Shown here: in pieces, positions 47,246 to 58,037 of the stretch
Position numbering within the stretch: position 1 is the stretch's first letter
Layout of the letters: each line of letters opens with the position of its first letter
Source: Corylus avellana
Taxonomy: Eukaryota > Streptophyta > Magnoliopsida > Fagales > Betulaceae
NCBI RefSeq assembly: GCF_901000735.1
Contig: NC_081549.1
Span: 21,713,584 to 21,777,583 of the forward strand
Reading direction: 5' to 3'
DNA length: 64,000 nucleotides
Made by a program: the position numbers and the translations under genes
The notes under the pieces: model-generated
Databases searched by the model: none
Told to the model about the DNA's origin: nothing
Seen by the model: the letters and a program-made list of their open reading frames with translations, nothing else

Positions 47246-48664
47246 TCAAGTCAGGAAATATATTGTCGTATTTTTAACTGCATCACTCAAGCTGGATCCG
47301 ATGCTCTTAACCCCGTCAAGAATCACTATAAGCGCGACTATGAAGGCATAATCAATGTTAGGATCAATCATCACGTTGAAGTTGTCTTTTCCGGTCAAAA
47401 CACTTTTGATAGTTGTCTTCTTGTACATCTGCAATTTTCACATTAACGAACATCATTAGTCTAAGGGTTTCCCTATTTAAGACAGCTAATTAATAAATTA
47501 ATCACCTTATTATCGCATATTTCAATTAATAATTTAATATTCTACCTTATTTTCCTTTCTTCAATTATTAATTATTAATAATTTAATTATTATCATATCT
47601 AGTTATTTCAAGTGAAATAGAGCCATTTCATTGTTAGAATTTAATATCGTTATATCTAATGGTATAAATTTATACCATTGAATAATGTTACATCATTTCA
47701 ATTTTTTGAATAACACGTGACATGATCTATACTATTAGATACAACAACGTGAAGAACTTGTTTGAAATTGTGTTATAAAATAAAGCTTTTATATCCAAAA
47801 ATAGCTTTCAAAAAAAAAAAAAAAAAAGCCATACCTTGGCAATTTTTGAGGAAGATTCTCCTTCATAAACTACACAAGATCTTTCAGTCCAACTTCCTTC
47901 AACCCTAAAGTCACAAACATCTTCCTTTTTGTTATTGGCCAAGAACACCTGCAACTTGGCCTCTAGTTGGAGCATTGAAGAGCGCCTAACGCTAAAAATG
48001 AGATCACTTTCCTCCGCGCTTTCACCCCTGAAAACTTGCCATCTATCATGGGCACTCATAATCTACACAAACCAAACAATGGGCACTCATTGAAGAGCGC
48101 ATTTGCATGACCGGACGTGGAAACATATATACAACAACATTATGTTTGTAATTAACTTATAATCTTGTTAAAAAAAAAAAAAACTAATAATCTTGTTAAA
48201 TCGCTATTTATATTAAAAAGTTTACTTAACCAAAAAGAAAATGAATAGTTAAAGTTGAGAACGTTATTTAATAAACTGTAGATAAGTGCGTGCTGATCAG
48301 GATAATCGGATAACAAATTCAATTATTTAATTAATATTATTGATTATCTAGTTTTATGTTGATAGAATTGATGTATACTTATTTCTGCCAACAAAATGAT
48401 CCAAACCTTCTGTCGAAGAGTGAGAATGGGATTTCCGGCAGCATCAAGCACAACTCGACGATCATGCATGGTAAGAAATTTTCCTCGGACTTTGAAAATG
48501 ACGTTGCCTTGGACGTCTATGACATCAAAGTCGCCCGTGGTCATGAACTTTCTAACAATTGCAAGATCTACCGGGTAACCAACACAATACTGAGAGCCGA
48601 TGATCGGAACAGGAAAGGCAAATTGTTTGCTACTTGGGGCTGGAACAAAAGTGGAAAGAGCCAT
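47246..48664 (-). CDS. LURP-one-related (LOR, DUF567) protein (3 exons)
   Basis: The protein belongs to the plant LOR family, which has a tubby-like barrel fold. The Arabidopsis founder LURP1 takes part in basal defence, but the biochemical role of the family is not established. Exons (minus) are 48664-48407, 48062-47835 and 47428-47246, all GT-AG and phase 0, giving 222 codons, the normal family length. Hallmarks seen: YPVDLAIVRK, FDVIDVQGNVIFKVRG, HDRRVVLDAAGNPILTLRQK, MSAHDRWQVFRGES, SDLIFSVRRSSM, CDFRVEGSWTERSCVVYEGE, and the hydrophobic C-terminal helix DYAFIVALIVILD. The start MALSTF is preferred over an upstream in-frame ATG at 48745. It is the only intact LOR gene in the window. A broken duplicate sits at 22.2 kb. 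Confidence 0.92.
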
Positions 48665-48839
48665 AATTACGAGGGATAAGAGGATTAAATCGAAGAAAAA
48701 GGAGAGAATTGAAGAAAGAGGTGTACACGAGGAGTGATCTATCATCTAAATTTATAACAAGTAGCTAGTTGTAATAAAAGTTGTGTATTATCCCAAACAA
48801 TATCCGTTGTTTTGAAAAGAAAAGAAAAGAAAAAAAAAA

Positions 48840-49330
48840 AAAAAGTTAAAGTAGTTTTATCTTGAAAAGATTATTAAGAAAGATGCAGATTCCTTATGTG
48901 ATCACATGCTTAAATTCCAACTTGCACAAGATTCCAAGTCAATATTCTCGTGGGTATAAAGTAACATTCTCGTATTCATAATGTTCTTATGAATATGCTT
49001 CGGTGATAGGAAGAAGGCAATTTATCCACGTATTTTCAAGATAAATGAGGAATAGGTCTTGCCCATAAATCAAGTCAAAGTTATTCAATATTGCGATGAT
49101 TGATTTTTTTTTTTTGGTTAAAATATCATCGATCTCAAAATCTTAAACAAGTAAAAAATTAATTAATTTAATCTTTTAATTAATATTTTTATAATCCCTT
49201 ACGTGAAGACTCAAACTTTCTTTTAATAAATGAGACATAACATGTAGAATATTTAATTAACATGTAAGGTGAATTATGAAAAACATGGTCTAAACTTAGG
49301 ATTTCTGCTCTGATACCATGTTAAGGGTAC
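48840..49330 (-). promoter_or_regulatory. Upstream block of the LOR gene, shared with relic copies
   Basis: About 180-670 bases upstream of the LOR start codon. Strings such as ATCTTGAAAAGATTATTAAG, GTGGGTATAAAGTAACATTC and TCGTATTCATAATGTTC recur upstream of the LOR pseudogene and, reversed, near 12.7, 27.8 and (same strand) 54.9 kb. Its position fits a promoter region. Which parts are functional is unknown. Confidence 0.5.
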
Positions 49331-49725
49331 GTTTGGGATTTTGATTTCGCAAAATAATTTGCGTTTTTAAAACATATCACAAAATGTAAAATGTTTGGCA
49401 TTGCAATTTAAAAAACACTTAATTTAAAATAGGAAGAAAAAAAATCTGTCATTTCTAAAAGCAAGCTAAGAGGTACTTATTTGAAAAAGTGTGAATTTAA
49501 ATCAAAATCACGATTTCAAATAACAAATATTTGATAAAAAAAAAAACCTTTTAACATGTTTTACCAAATGCCTTTGTGATTTCAAAAGCTCAATTTTTAA
49601 AATTGCAATTATTGAAACCGCAATCTCAAACGTACCCTAAATCACCCGTTATTTCTAAACATTTAATTATTTAATTAATAATCTAAACATTTTAGTAAGA
49701 ACACCAAATTAATATGATATCGTAT

Positions 49726-50833
49726 GGGGCGAGGCTTAGGTATAGTCCATCCAAACTACCGCAATCTGGATAGGTATAGTCCTTCCATCCAAACTAATTT
49801 GAATGGAAGGCTGGGATCTTTTAATACAATAATTTTTTTTTTTTAAAGAAATAATTTAAAATTCATTAATTATTAAAAAAAAATCAATAATTAAAACAAT
49901 AAAAATATTTAAAAACTAAAACTATTAATAAAATATAAAAGAAAAAGAAACCCCTTAGCAAACAAGGGGTGGCCAGACCACCCCATTTTGTCCAAGGGGG
50001 TGGCTCCATGGCCGGTCTGGGGGTGGACGAACCCCCCATGGTCAAGGGGGTCGTCCGACCACCCCCAAATGGCCAAAAAGCACAAAGAAAAAGAAAAAAA
50101 AAAAAANNNNNNNNNNNNNNNNNNNNNNNNNNNNNNNNNNNNNNNNNNNNNNNNNNNNNNNNNNNNNNNNNNNNNNNNNNNNNNNNNNNNNNNNNNNNNN
50201 NNNNNNNNNNNNNNNNNNNNNNNNNNNNNNNNNNNNNNNNNNNNNNNNNNNNNNNNNNNNNNNNNNNNNNNNNNNNNNNNNNNNNNNNNNNNNNNNNNNN
50301 NNNNNNNNNNNNNNNNNNNNNNNNNNNNNNNNNNNNNNNNNNNNNNNNNNNNNNNNNNNNNNNNNNNNNNNNNNNNNNNNNNNNNNNNNNNNNNNNNNNN
50401 NNNNNNNNNNNNNNNNNNNNNNNNNCCCCAAAACCCCTTTTTTTTTTAAGCTTTTTTTTTTTTGTTGGATTTTTGGCCTTTTGGTGGTCATGGGGTGGTT
50501 CGTCCACCCCAGATTAGCCATCGGGGTAGCTCCAGCAACCCCCTAGCTTGGCCAAAAATGGGGTGGTCCGGCTACCCATGTTGGCCAAGGCGGACCACCC
50601 CATTTTGGCCTAGGGGTGGCTTTTTTTAAGCCACCCCTTTCATTTATTATTTTCTTTTTCTTTTATTTTTTGAATAATTTTAGTTTTTTAATAATTTTAT
50701 TTTTTTTAATTATTGATTTTGTTTTAAGAATTAATAAATTTTATATTATTTCTTAGAAAAAATTAATTTTTTATTGTCTGAGAAGATCTCAGCCTTCCAT
50801 CCAAATTGGACGAACCGTACCTAAGCCTCGCCC
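49726..50833. mobile_element. 1.1-kb terminal-inverted-repeat element with 8-bp target duplication
   Basis: The left end GGGGCGAGGCTTAGGTA matches the inverted right end GGGCGAGGCTTAGGTACGG. The flanks TATCGTAT (49718-49725) and TATCTTAT (50834-50841) differ by one base, consistent with hAT-type insertion. The interior has palindromic GGGGTGGCC/GGCCACCCC repeats, which probably caused the 319-N gap at 50107-50425. No transposase is visible. The 12.39-kb paralog lacks it. Confidence 0.75.
50107..50425. other. Assembly gap of 319 N
   Basis: Unknown bases inside the terminal-inverted-repeat element. The non-round size suggests an estimated gap. Confidence 0.95.
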
Positions 50834-50905
50834 TATCTTATGATGAACACATAAAGTCATAAGCCTAGTCCTATCTTATGATGAACACATAAAGTCATAA
50901 TACGA
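50834..50905. repeat. 38-bp tandem duplication beside the transposon end
   Basis: TATCTTATGATGAACACATA starts at 50834 and again at 50872. The duplicated unit includes the 3' target duplication of the adjacent transposon and CATAAGCCTAGTCC, resembling its TIR edge. This suggests slippage or aberrant repair at the insertion. Confidence 0.75.
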
Positions 50906-51607
50906 GAAATGTTTAACTAAATTGATGATGTAATATAATCAATAGATTTCGCCTTTAATAATTTTTGAATAGATCTATTCATAATTATGCCTCTAACCTC
51001 AATTTATTGCAGTCTTCCATATTATATGCCATATATAACTGACAATTTGAAATGGAGAGTATCCTATTAATTCTAGTATTAAATTAAGGTCACATTCTAT
51101 TTTTATCGGGGTAATTAATTTCAGTGACTCCACTGGGCTAATGAAGCAGCAAATGTTAATGTCATTAAAGTGAGTTTTCTTCAGTAGCAGCTAGAACCTA
51201 TGAGTAGGAGGCTAAATCTGTAGGACAGAAAAACCTAACGTCCACAATTGATTGTTCATGCAATAGCGGCTCCACGCTGCATGTGCATGGAGCCCAAACT
51301 AAAACGCTCTCACAACCCAAACTAAAGTTTTTTTTTTTTAATCCTTTATAAATTGATGTCACTTGATATTTATTATGCTGTTTCTTTAAAATTGCATCTT
51401 TAATCCCCCTCTACCATCCAAACAAACACTATGCCTCCTGAGCCAGATCAAATCGATCGGTGTTGTTCAAAAATGCATCTTTATTTTATTTTTTGTTTTA
51501 GAAAAGTGTTCTCATGAAAATAATTTCGAATATTTTGCAAGTATTTTATGTTTTTAGTTGTTTATTTATTTATTTTTTAAAAAAACAAAAACGAAAGGAA
51601 AAAGAAA

Positions 51608-51946
51608 GGGAAAATGCAAAATTAGTCCTTATGGTATAAAAAAGAACTCAAAGTTCTCTGAGGTATACCACAAAAATAATTTAGTCTCTGCAGTCAAATT
51701 TCGTCCGCTAATTTAATAGATTCCGTTAGTGTGACATTGACCAAAATAGGACAAGTATTACAATTTTATTGGCTCTAACGTTTCACCCTATCAGAATTTG
51801 TTAAGTCGGTGAACATAATTTGACTGTAAGGAGTAAAATATATATATTTTTTGGCATATCTTAAAGACCTTTGAGTTCATTTTAATACCATATAGAATTA
51901 ATTACAAATCAGATAAATTACAATGACTAATTTTATATTTTTTTCC
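51608..51946. mobile_element. 339-bp Mutator-like MITE with a visible empty site
   Basis: The left end GGGAAAATGCAAAATTAGTC matches the inverted right end, which ends AAAATTAGTC as well. AAAAAGAAA flanks it on both sides (51599-51607, 51947-51955), a perfect 9-bp target duplication. The paralogous sequence at 31423-31431 carries a single copy of that 9-mer (reverse TTTCTTTTT) and no insertion. The interior is palindromic without coding capacity. Confidence 0.88.
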
Positions 51947-52179
51947 AAAAAGAAAATAAAGTGTTCTGAAATGAGAAACAGCGCCCTCTAGCGATGGGGA
52001 TAAGCATCCAAATTATCCAATGCATGTATTTGTTTTGGGCATTTAGTTTATCCGGTCATTTCCCTTTCCAAAAGACCATACTACGCAAATCAAATACTTT
52101 ATCCTGATTTTGATATAATGAAGTGTTGAGGTTTTTAATATGCAATATTTACGACAAAATTTGGATTGTTCATTTAAAA

Positions 52180-52690
52180 CTAATGATCCATATTAATGTT
52201 ATGAGAAATGCTACATACCTGGTCTTATTCTGATCTCATGTGGATATTGTTTTTTTTTAAAATAAAACAGTCCCTCATGATTTTTTATTTTTTTTTAAAA
52301 TAATATACACGTAAGATCAAGAAAACACTAAAAAAACACCAAATGAAGTGTCATTTCTCTAATGTTATTGTACCATTTGCAATATCCTAGATATCTCACG
52401 TAATCTCAATCCATATATAATACACTTCAATAATCATTATGACCTGTTGAGGTTATATATATCCTTTTATTAGTTAAGGTCCCAAGGATTCTCTCCAAAA
52501 TAAATCTTTTTTTTAGTTTAATATTTCTCTATTTTATTTTGTTATATTTATTGATATTTCTGATATCAAGTGATCATTTAAAATTTTATTTTTTTAAAAT
52601 AAAGTAATAACATATTCACATGTTTACACTAAATATGAGCCACAGAAGCCTCAAAATCAGAGTTGTTTGGTGAGACAATGGTTAAGAAAG
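52180..52690. other. Spacer between diverged and near-identical inverted homology
   Basis: AT-rich with no gene seen. It does not obviously align with 30.1-31.2 kb, its positional counterpart, so the two sides differ by insertion or deletion here. Confidence 0.45.
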
Positions 52691-53919
52691 ATCAGCCATG
52701 CACCGACGCCCGAAATCAAATCTGTGTTGTGCAGAGAAAGCCTACAACTAGAAAACAGTGAAGAACGGACCCGATTCACTTTCGAGAGCCACTATTGAAA
52801 CCCTAGCTTGGGGACCTCAGAGTTTGTGACGTCCTAGCTTGGGGACCTCAGAATTGTGACGTTATATATATATATATATATATATTGCAAACGAAATAAA
52901 AAGGGCTCATGGAGGTAAGATTAAGAGTTTGAGAAGGCTAACTTGGTAGATTTTTTTTTTTTACTTAGCCTCTTAGGCGACTGATTTGTGTGTCCTCACT
53001 CCGATCCCCAGTCTCGATCTATTGGCTGTGGAAAAGTAATTCTAAAAATGTTTTTCAAAAACATATACAAAAATTTAATAGTTGTTGTTCCTCGACTCTT
53101 GGTTTGACTGCTTTTCTATTTGCAACTTGAGAATCTATGATTTGGGTCAGGATGATCAAACTCAAATCGCGAGACTTAACCATTCCACGAAGGCTAATGT
53201 GAGGAAATAAAGCATAGCATAAATAATAACAAGACCCAACTTAAAAAGGGAACCTAGATATCTTGACTAGTCGTGTTAGCATATATAATGGTTGTGTGGA
53301 GAATTATGTCGAGATTGTGGCACATAGAATGACCACTCCATGATATCATATCTCAACTGCACCGTGATTTCAAAGCGAAGAATTAATTTGGCTATGACCA
53401 TAACCTGTTAGCAAGTGTAGAATATGTCATGAAATCTGACTACAACCATAATTTGCCAGTAAGCGAAGCACGACATTTGGCTAAGGTTGCACCCCTTCAA
53501 TTTCTTTTTATATTTTATATTTATTTATTTTAGGGGACACATGTTATAATATAATTAGTGTTGATGTGACATTCTGATTGTTTTCATCTTAAAATTTTGG
53601 ATGAAAGTTGATTATATGAACCTATTCGTTAATTTTGCTTGCCGTGTGAAATTTTTGATAACTTTTTGTACCCAAAAGCTAGAGCTTTTTCGAACTCAAT
53701 AAAAATAATTTAGTGAATGATTTTTCATTTCTTTTTTTTTCATTGGCTGTTGTAAAATCATATGCCTTGTAGCATGCAATATTAAAGGTTAAAATTACAT
53801 TACGGTCACGTTCTATTTTTATCGAGTGTAATTAATTTTAGTGGCTCCACCACAAATAATGGAGTAGCAAATGTAAATGTCATTAAAGTGAGTTCCTTCG
53901 ACGCCAACTAAGGCTTAGG

Positions 53920-54047
53920 GATTCCCAAAAAATAGCTCAATCGGCTGTGAACCACGCCTAATAAAGCGAAAGTCACTAGTTTGAATCTCCTATTTCCCTT
54001 CCCTTGTGTGGACACGTCAAAAAAAATAAATAAAAAAAAATAAAAAT
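53920..54047 (+). mobile_element. tRNA-derived SINE, second copy
   Basis: Plus-strand counterpart of the SINE at 28.7 kb, with the same A and B boxes and an A-rich tail. The flanks CTAAGGCTTAGG and CTAGGGCCTAAGG show the same target duplication with extra substitutions, so it arrived by segmental copying, not by a new insertion. Confidence 0.7.
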
Positions 54048-54869
54048 CTAGGGCCTAAGGGATATAAGTAAGAGATTAGGACCGAGGACCGAAGAAGTTC
54101 ATGCCCACAATTGATTTTTCATGGAGTAGTGGCTCCACATTGCATCTCAAACTAAAGTTTTTCTTTTTCGACCCATCTTCTAGGGGAGGCTTAAAGTTTT
54201 ATTTAAGCCTCTATAAATTGATGTCACAGTTCACATGATAATTCAATGAGCATATATTATCACTTATACTAAAAGTTTAAGTTGATAGAAAAAAAAAAAA
54301 AAATATATATATATAATTTAATTTATATTCTAATACTTTACCTCACATGTTGATTAGCTTGCTAGATTCCAGGACCCATTCCAACTAGTCTACAATTGTT
54401 TCGAAAAGAAATTTAGCAAGGAGTTGTATTATCGTCATCCCTTCCCTAACCGAAAAAGAACATATGATTGTATTTCTTTTGGGCTTTAAGTAATTAAAAG
54501 CTGGGACTGCATGTTCAGCTGGGCCTTTTCACCTAACCAGAAAGGTGTCCAGCAAGTTCAATTTCATAGTGGGCTGGGCTTTTTTTGATACTGAGCCCAT
54601 AAAGGATAAAAATTGCAATATTATCCGAATAATTTTCCTTTCTTCAAAGCGTAATTGTATTATATATTTATATATCAATTGAAGCATATAATCTATAGTT
54701 GTCCAAAGATGCCTCGGAATTTCAAATATAATCTTTAAAGAGAAGAAAGCCGTGATATTAAAAAATGAGGTGGATGCAGGGGTAGAGAAAGTAGTGGTAG
54801 CAGGGCTAATTTCAATATATATATAAGCAAATGAAAAAAAGGTTACAAAGAGGGTGAATTTCATCATCT

Positions 54870-55330
54870 ATTAAAAATAAGTAGGTTCCTTATGCGATGG
54901 CATGCATGCATTCCAACTTGCACAGGATTCCAAGTCATTTTTGTGGGTCTAAAGACTAAAGTAACATTCTCGTATTATTAATGTTCTTAAGAATATGCTT
55001 CAGTGATGGCAAGAAGACAATTATCCACATATTTTCAAGAGAAATGAGGAGAAGGTCTTGCTAGTGGACCATAAATCAAGTCAAAGTTATTGAATATATA
55101 TTGCGACTATTTTTATTTTATTTTTAATTTAAACTGATAGAAAAAAAAATTAATTTAATAATTTAATTAATATTTGTACACTCCTTTACATAAAGGTTCA
55201 AACTCTACCTTTATAAATGAGACATAACATGTATAATATTTAATTGAAATGTGAGGTGAATTATAAAAAACATGGTTCAAATTTAGGATATCTGTTATGA
55301 TATTATGTTAAATTATTCGTTATATCTAAA
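54870..55330 (-). repeat. Relic LOR upstream block within segment A'
   Basis: Inverted counterpart of 27.46-27.96 kb. It has no LOR coding sequence. Confidence 0.7.
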
Positions 55331-56386
55331 AAATTAATTATTTAATTGATACACATGCGAGAGAGACGGAGGCAGACTTGAGGAGCATTAGGGCATTCAA
55401 GGCATGTAGGAACCTGGCGTTGAGATCTCTGCAGTAGGTCATGCGAGAGCGTGATACCACTAGGGGCAGTTAGGCCGATGAGGTAGCTAATTCGCCTCTT
55501 CTCCTTATGAATTTTTTTTTTTTTTTTCAAAGTGATTTAAAAAAAAAAAAAAATTGTATTAAAATATGATTTTTTTTTAAAAAAAAAATTAAACGAAAAT
55601 TTTTAATTTTTTTAAAATGGAAATTTTTATTTAAAAAAATTATAAACAAAAATTAAAAATGAAAATTTATATAGGAAAAATAGAAATGTTTTTTTAATTT
55701 TTTTTGTATAAGTTTAGTTTTAGGTTTCTTGTATAAGTTTTAGCTAAATTTTTTGTTTTTATTTTACTAAGGGTAGTTTTGTCGTTAGGGGAACATTGAT
55801 AATATTTTGATAGTTCTGGAGGACATTTTCACAATTAAAAATTTGAAAGGACATTGTCAAGAGTGAAGTTTAAAGGGGTATGTAGACTTTTCCTTTTCTT
55901 TTTTTTTCTTGGTCTTTCGCCAAACTATAAAACCTAAAAACCCTAATCTAAATCAATATTTGTTTAAGACTCAAATATAAAGATGAGCTCTTATTAAGAT
56001 CTTGATAGTGATGAGATCTCGATATAGATCTCAAATACAAATCATAAATCAGACCGCATAACTAAGTTACATACCAAAAACTAAAATTCCCAATGACTTC
56101 AAGCAACAAAAAAAAAACTTGTTTCACCTATATTTTTAAACTTTGAGTAAAAAAAAAAAAAAAAGCTTTGAGTCGGGTTTGAAATGGAAAAAATAAAGTA
56201 TTCAAAATAGGTTGGATAAAGCCTGAATACATTTGAGAACTAAAAACTCGACCAAACATGTTTTTTAAAAATAATAAAAAATAGTTGAAAATAAACATAC
56301 ACCCAAAGAAGCCCTAATTGTAACCTCCCCTCTTTCCCGCTACCTTCCCTATTACACCAAAGTTGCTACACCAAAAAGCTGTTGTT

Positions 56387-56800
56387 ATGACGGATGAGTT
56401 AGTAAATGGTGTTATATTTGGCCCTTCGGATCAAATCATAATCGGATCTTATATAGAAAAGAAAATTCGAAATTAAAGATTCTAACCTGCTAAAGCCAAT
56501 TTTTTTTTTATAATATTAATACCATTCAATTACTTGATTTCTGGGTCGAAGAGATCTTGCATCAATACCCGATTAAAAGGTTGTGCGACAGGTTATGCTT
56601 CTTCACTAAAGATATAACATCACTTCTCAATAATTGGAGACAAAAACAACATCGTTCTCATCTAAAGAATGATGAAGGCCGCAAATATGGTGTCGTTACC
56701 TCTTACGACACCATATTTGCAGACAATCCTTGGAAGATATTTGAAGCAACTCGGAGACGGGGTCGACCTGCAATAGCTTTTGTTTTTCCTGGAAGTTGGT
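56387..56800 (+). pseudogene. NAC-like family 2, partial copy 5
   Basis: Copy of the 26.0-26.4 kb fragment in the inverted segment, identical in the parts I compared (MTDELVNGVIFGPSDQIIIG to IFADNPWKIFEATRRR). Same T-rich interruption, same missing downstream subdomains. Confidence 0.45.
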
Positions 56801-57154
56801 AACCATATATGATTCTTCAACCATGAATGTGTTTAGGTTAAAATTATCATTATTTTTTTTTCCAAAATAATCACCACCACTTTCTCCCTTTCCCTCTAGC
56901 CGGAACAAAAAATCTCGCCATCGTCACTATCGGGACACCGGAGAATTGACGAATACATGAAAAGTAACCCAAAACTTCTTCTTACAGAGTCAATTTCACT
57001 CATGCTCCTGATGTAGAACACCTTTGATTTAGTTTGCATTTAGGATCCTGCTATCTCGATTCATTTATATCGGATATGAAGTACTTAACTCAAAACTGAA
57101 ACTTCTACATTTTTTATTTATTTATGGAGTTTCTTAGTAATTAATGCTTAAAGG

Positions 57155-57254
57155 NNNNNNNNNNNNNNNNNNNNNNNNNNNNNNNNNNNNNNNNNNNNNN
57201 NNNNNNNNNNNNNNNNNNNNNNNNNNNNNNNNNNNNNNNNNNNNNNNNNNNNNN
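57155..57254. other. Assembly gap, exactly 100 N
   Basis: A 100-N scaffold join. Segment A' ends at its left edge and segment B' begins at its right edge. Confidence 0.95.
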
Positions 57255-57454
57255 ATCCGTTCACTAGAAGATGTGTGGGCTACACGTGATCATTGGATGC
57301 GCCAAAATTATATCACATCAAAGGTCGGATTTTAGTTTATATTCCATGATTTGATCCGTCACTAGAAGAATTGTAGGCTAGCTAGATATGATCATTGGAT
57401 GCGCCAAAATTATGTCACATCATATGTAAACAATGGTCCGGGTAATATAATTTT

Positions 57455-57772
57455 GAAAAAACTTCGCATACTTCATTTAAATTATCATCACCCAATTGAT
57501 AATATTCTCTTCAAATTACGAAAAATTGTGAATCGTTAATTTTTGTCAATTTGACAAAAATACTTTTATAAATTCAAAAAAAAAATAATATATATACTTC
57601 CTTTTCTTTTTTTTTTAGTTTTAGTTTTTTTTTTTAAATTTTATTAAGGGCATTTTTGTTATTAAGGAGAGATTGACAATTTTTGGCAGTTTGAAAGGGA
57701 CATTATAGCAATTAAAAGTTTAAAAAACGTTGTCAATTGAGTGGTAGCTTGAGGAGGGTATGTAAACTTTTT
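57455..57772. mobile_element. Inverted-repeat MITE, second copy
   Basis: Counterpart of 33396-33713 in segment B'. Confidence 0.6.
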
Positions 57773-57858
57773 CCTACAATTTTTTTCAAACTCATGTGGT
57801 AATCGACATGAGTGCCATGTTGTCCACATGTACGAAAAAATTAAGCAATAAAATTTAA

Positions 57859-58037
57859 GAGATATGCTATAGTGCAATAAAAATACAATTTTTGGCCCAT
57901 AAAAGTCCTAGGTGACAAGAGGTCATAGGCTTATCAGTGGGTGGGGCCATAGCAACTATAGATAGAGCCTATGATCTCTGCCACCTAACACTTTTATATG
58001 CCAAAAATAATCATTTTATTACATTATAGCATTTCTC
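57859..58037. mobile_element. 179-bp Mutator-like MITE, second copy
   Basis: Counterpart of 33800-33978 in segment B', with the same AAAATTTAA flanks. Confidence 0.85.

Larger units (their letters stand above)
52690..57154 (-). repeat. Segment A': inverted near-identical copy of 25642-30098
   Basis: Reverse complement of segment A, see that entry. It ends exactly at the 100-N gap. Differences include the SINE tail, short homopolymers and an (A)n/(TA)n run near 54288-54316 that is shorter in segment A. Confidence 0.93.

Noticed and set aside
50042..50521. Long open frames across the 50-kb gap
   Set aside because: Most of their length is unknown bases, and the rest is palindromic repeat.
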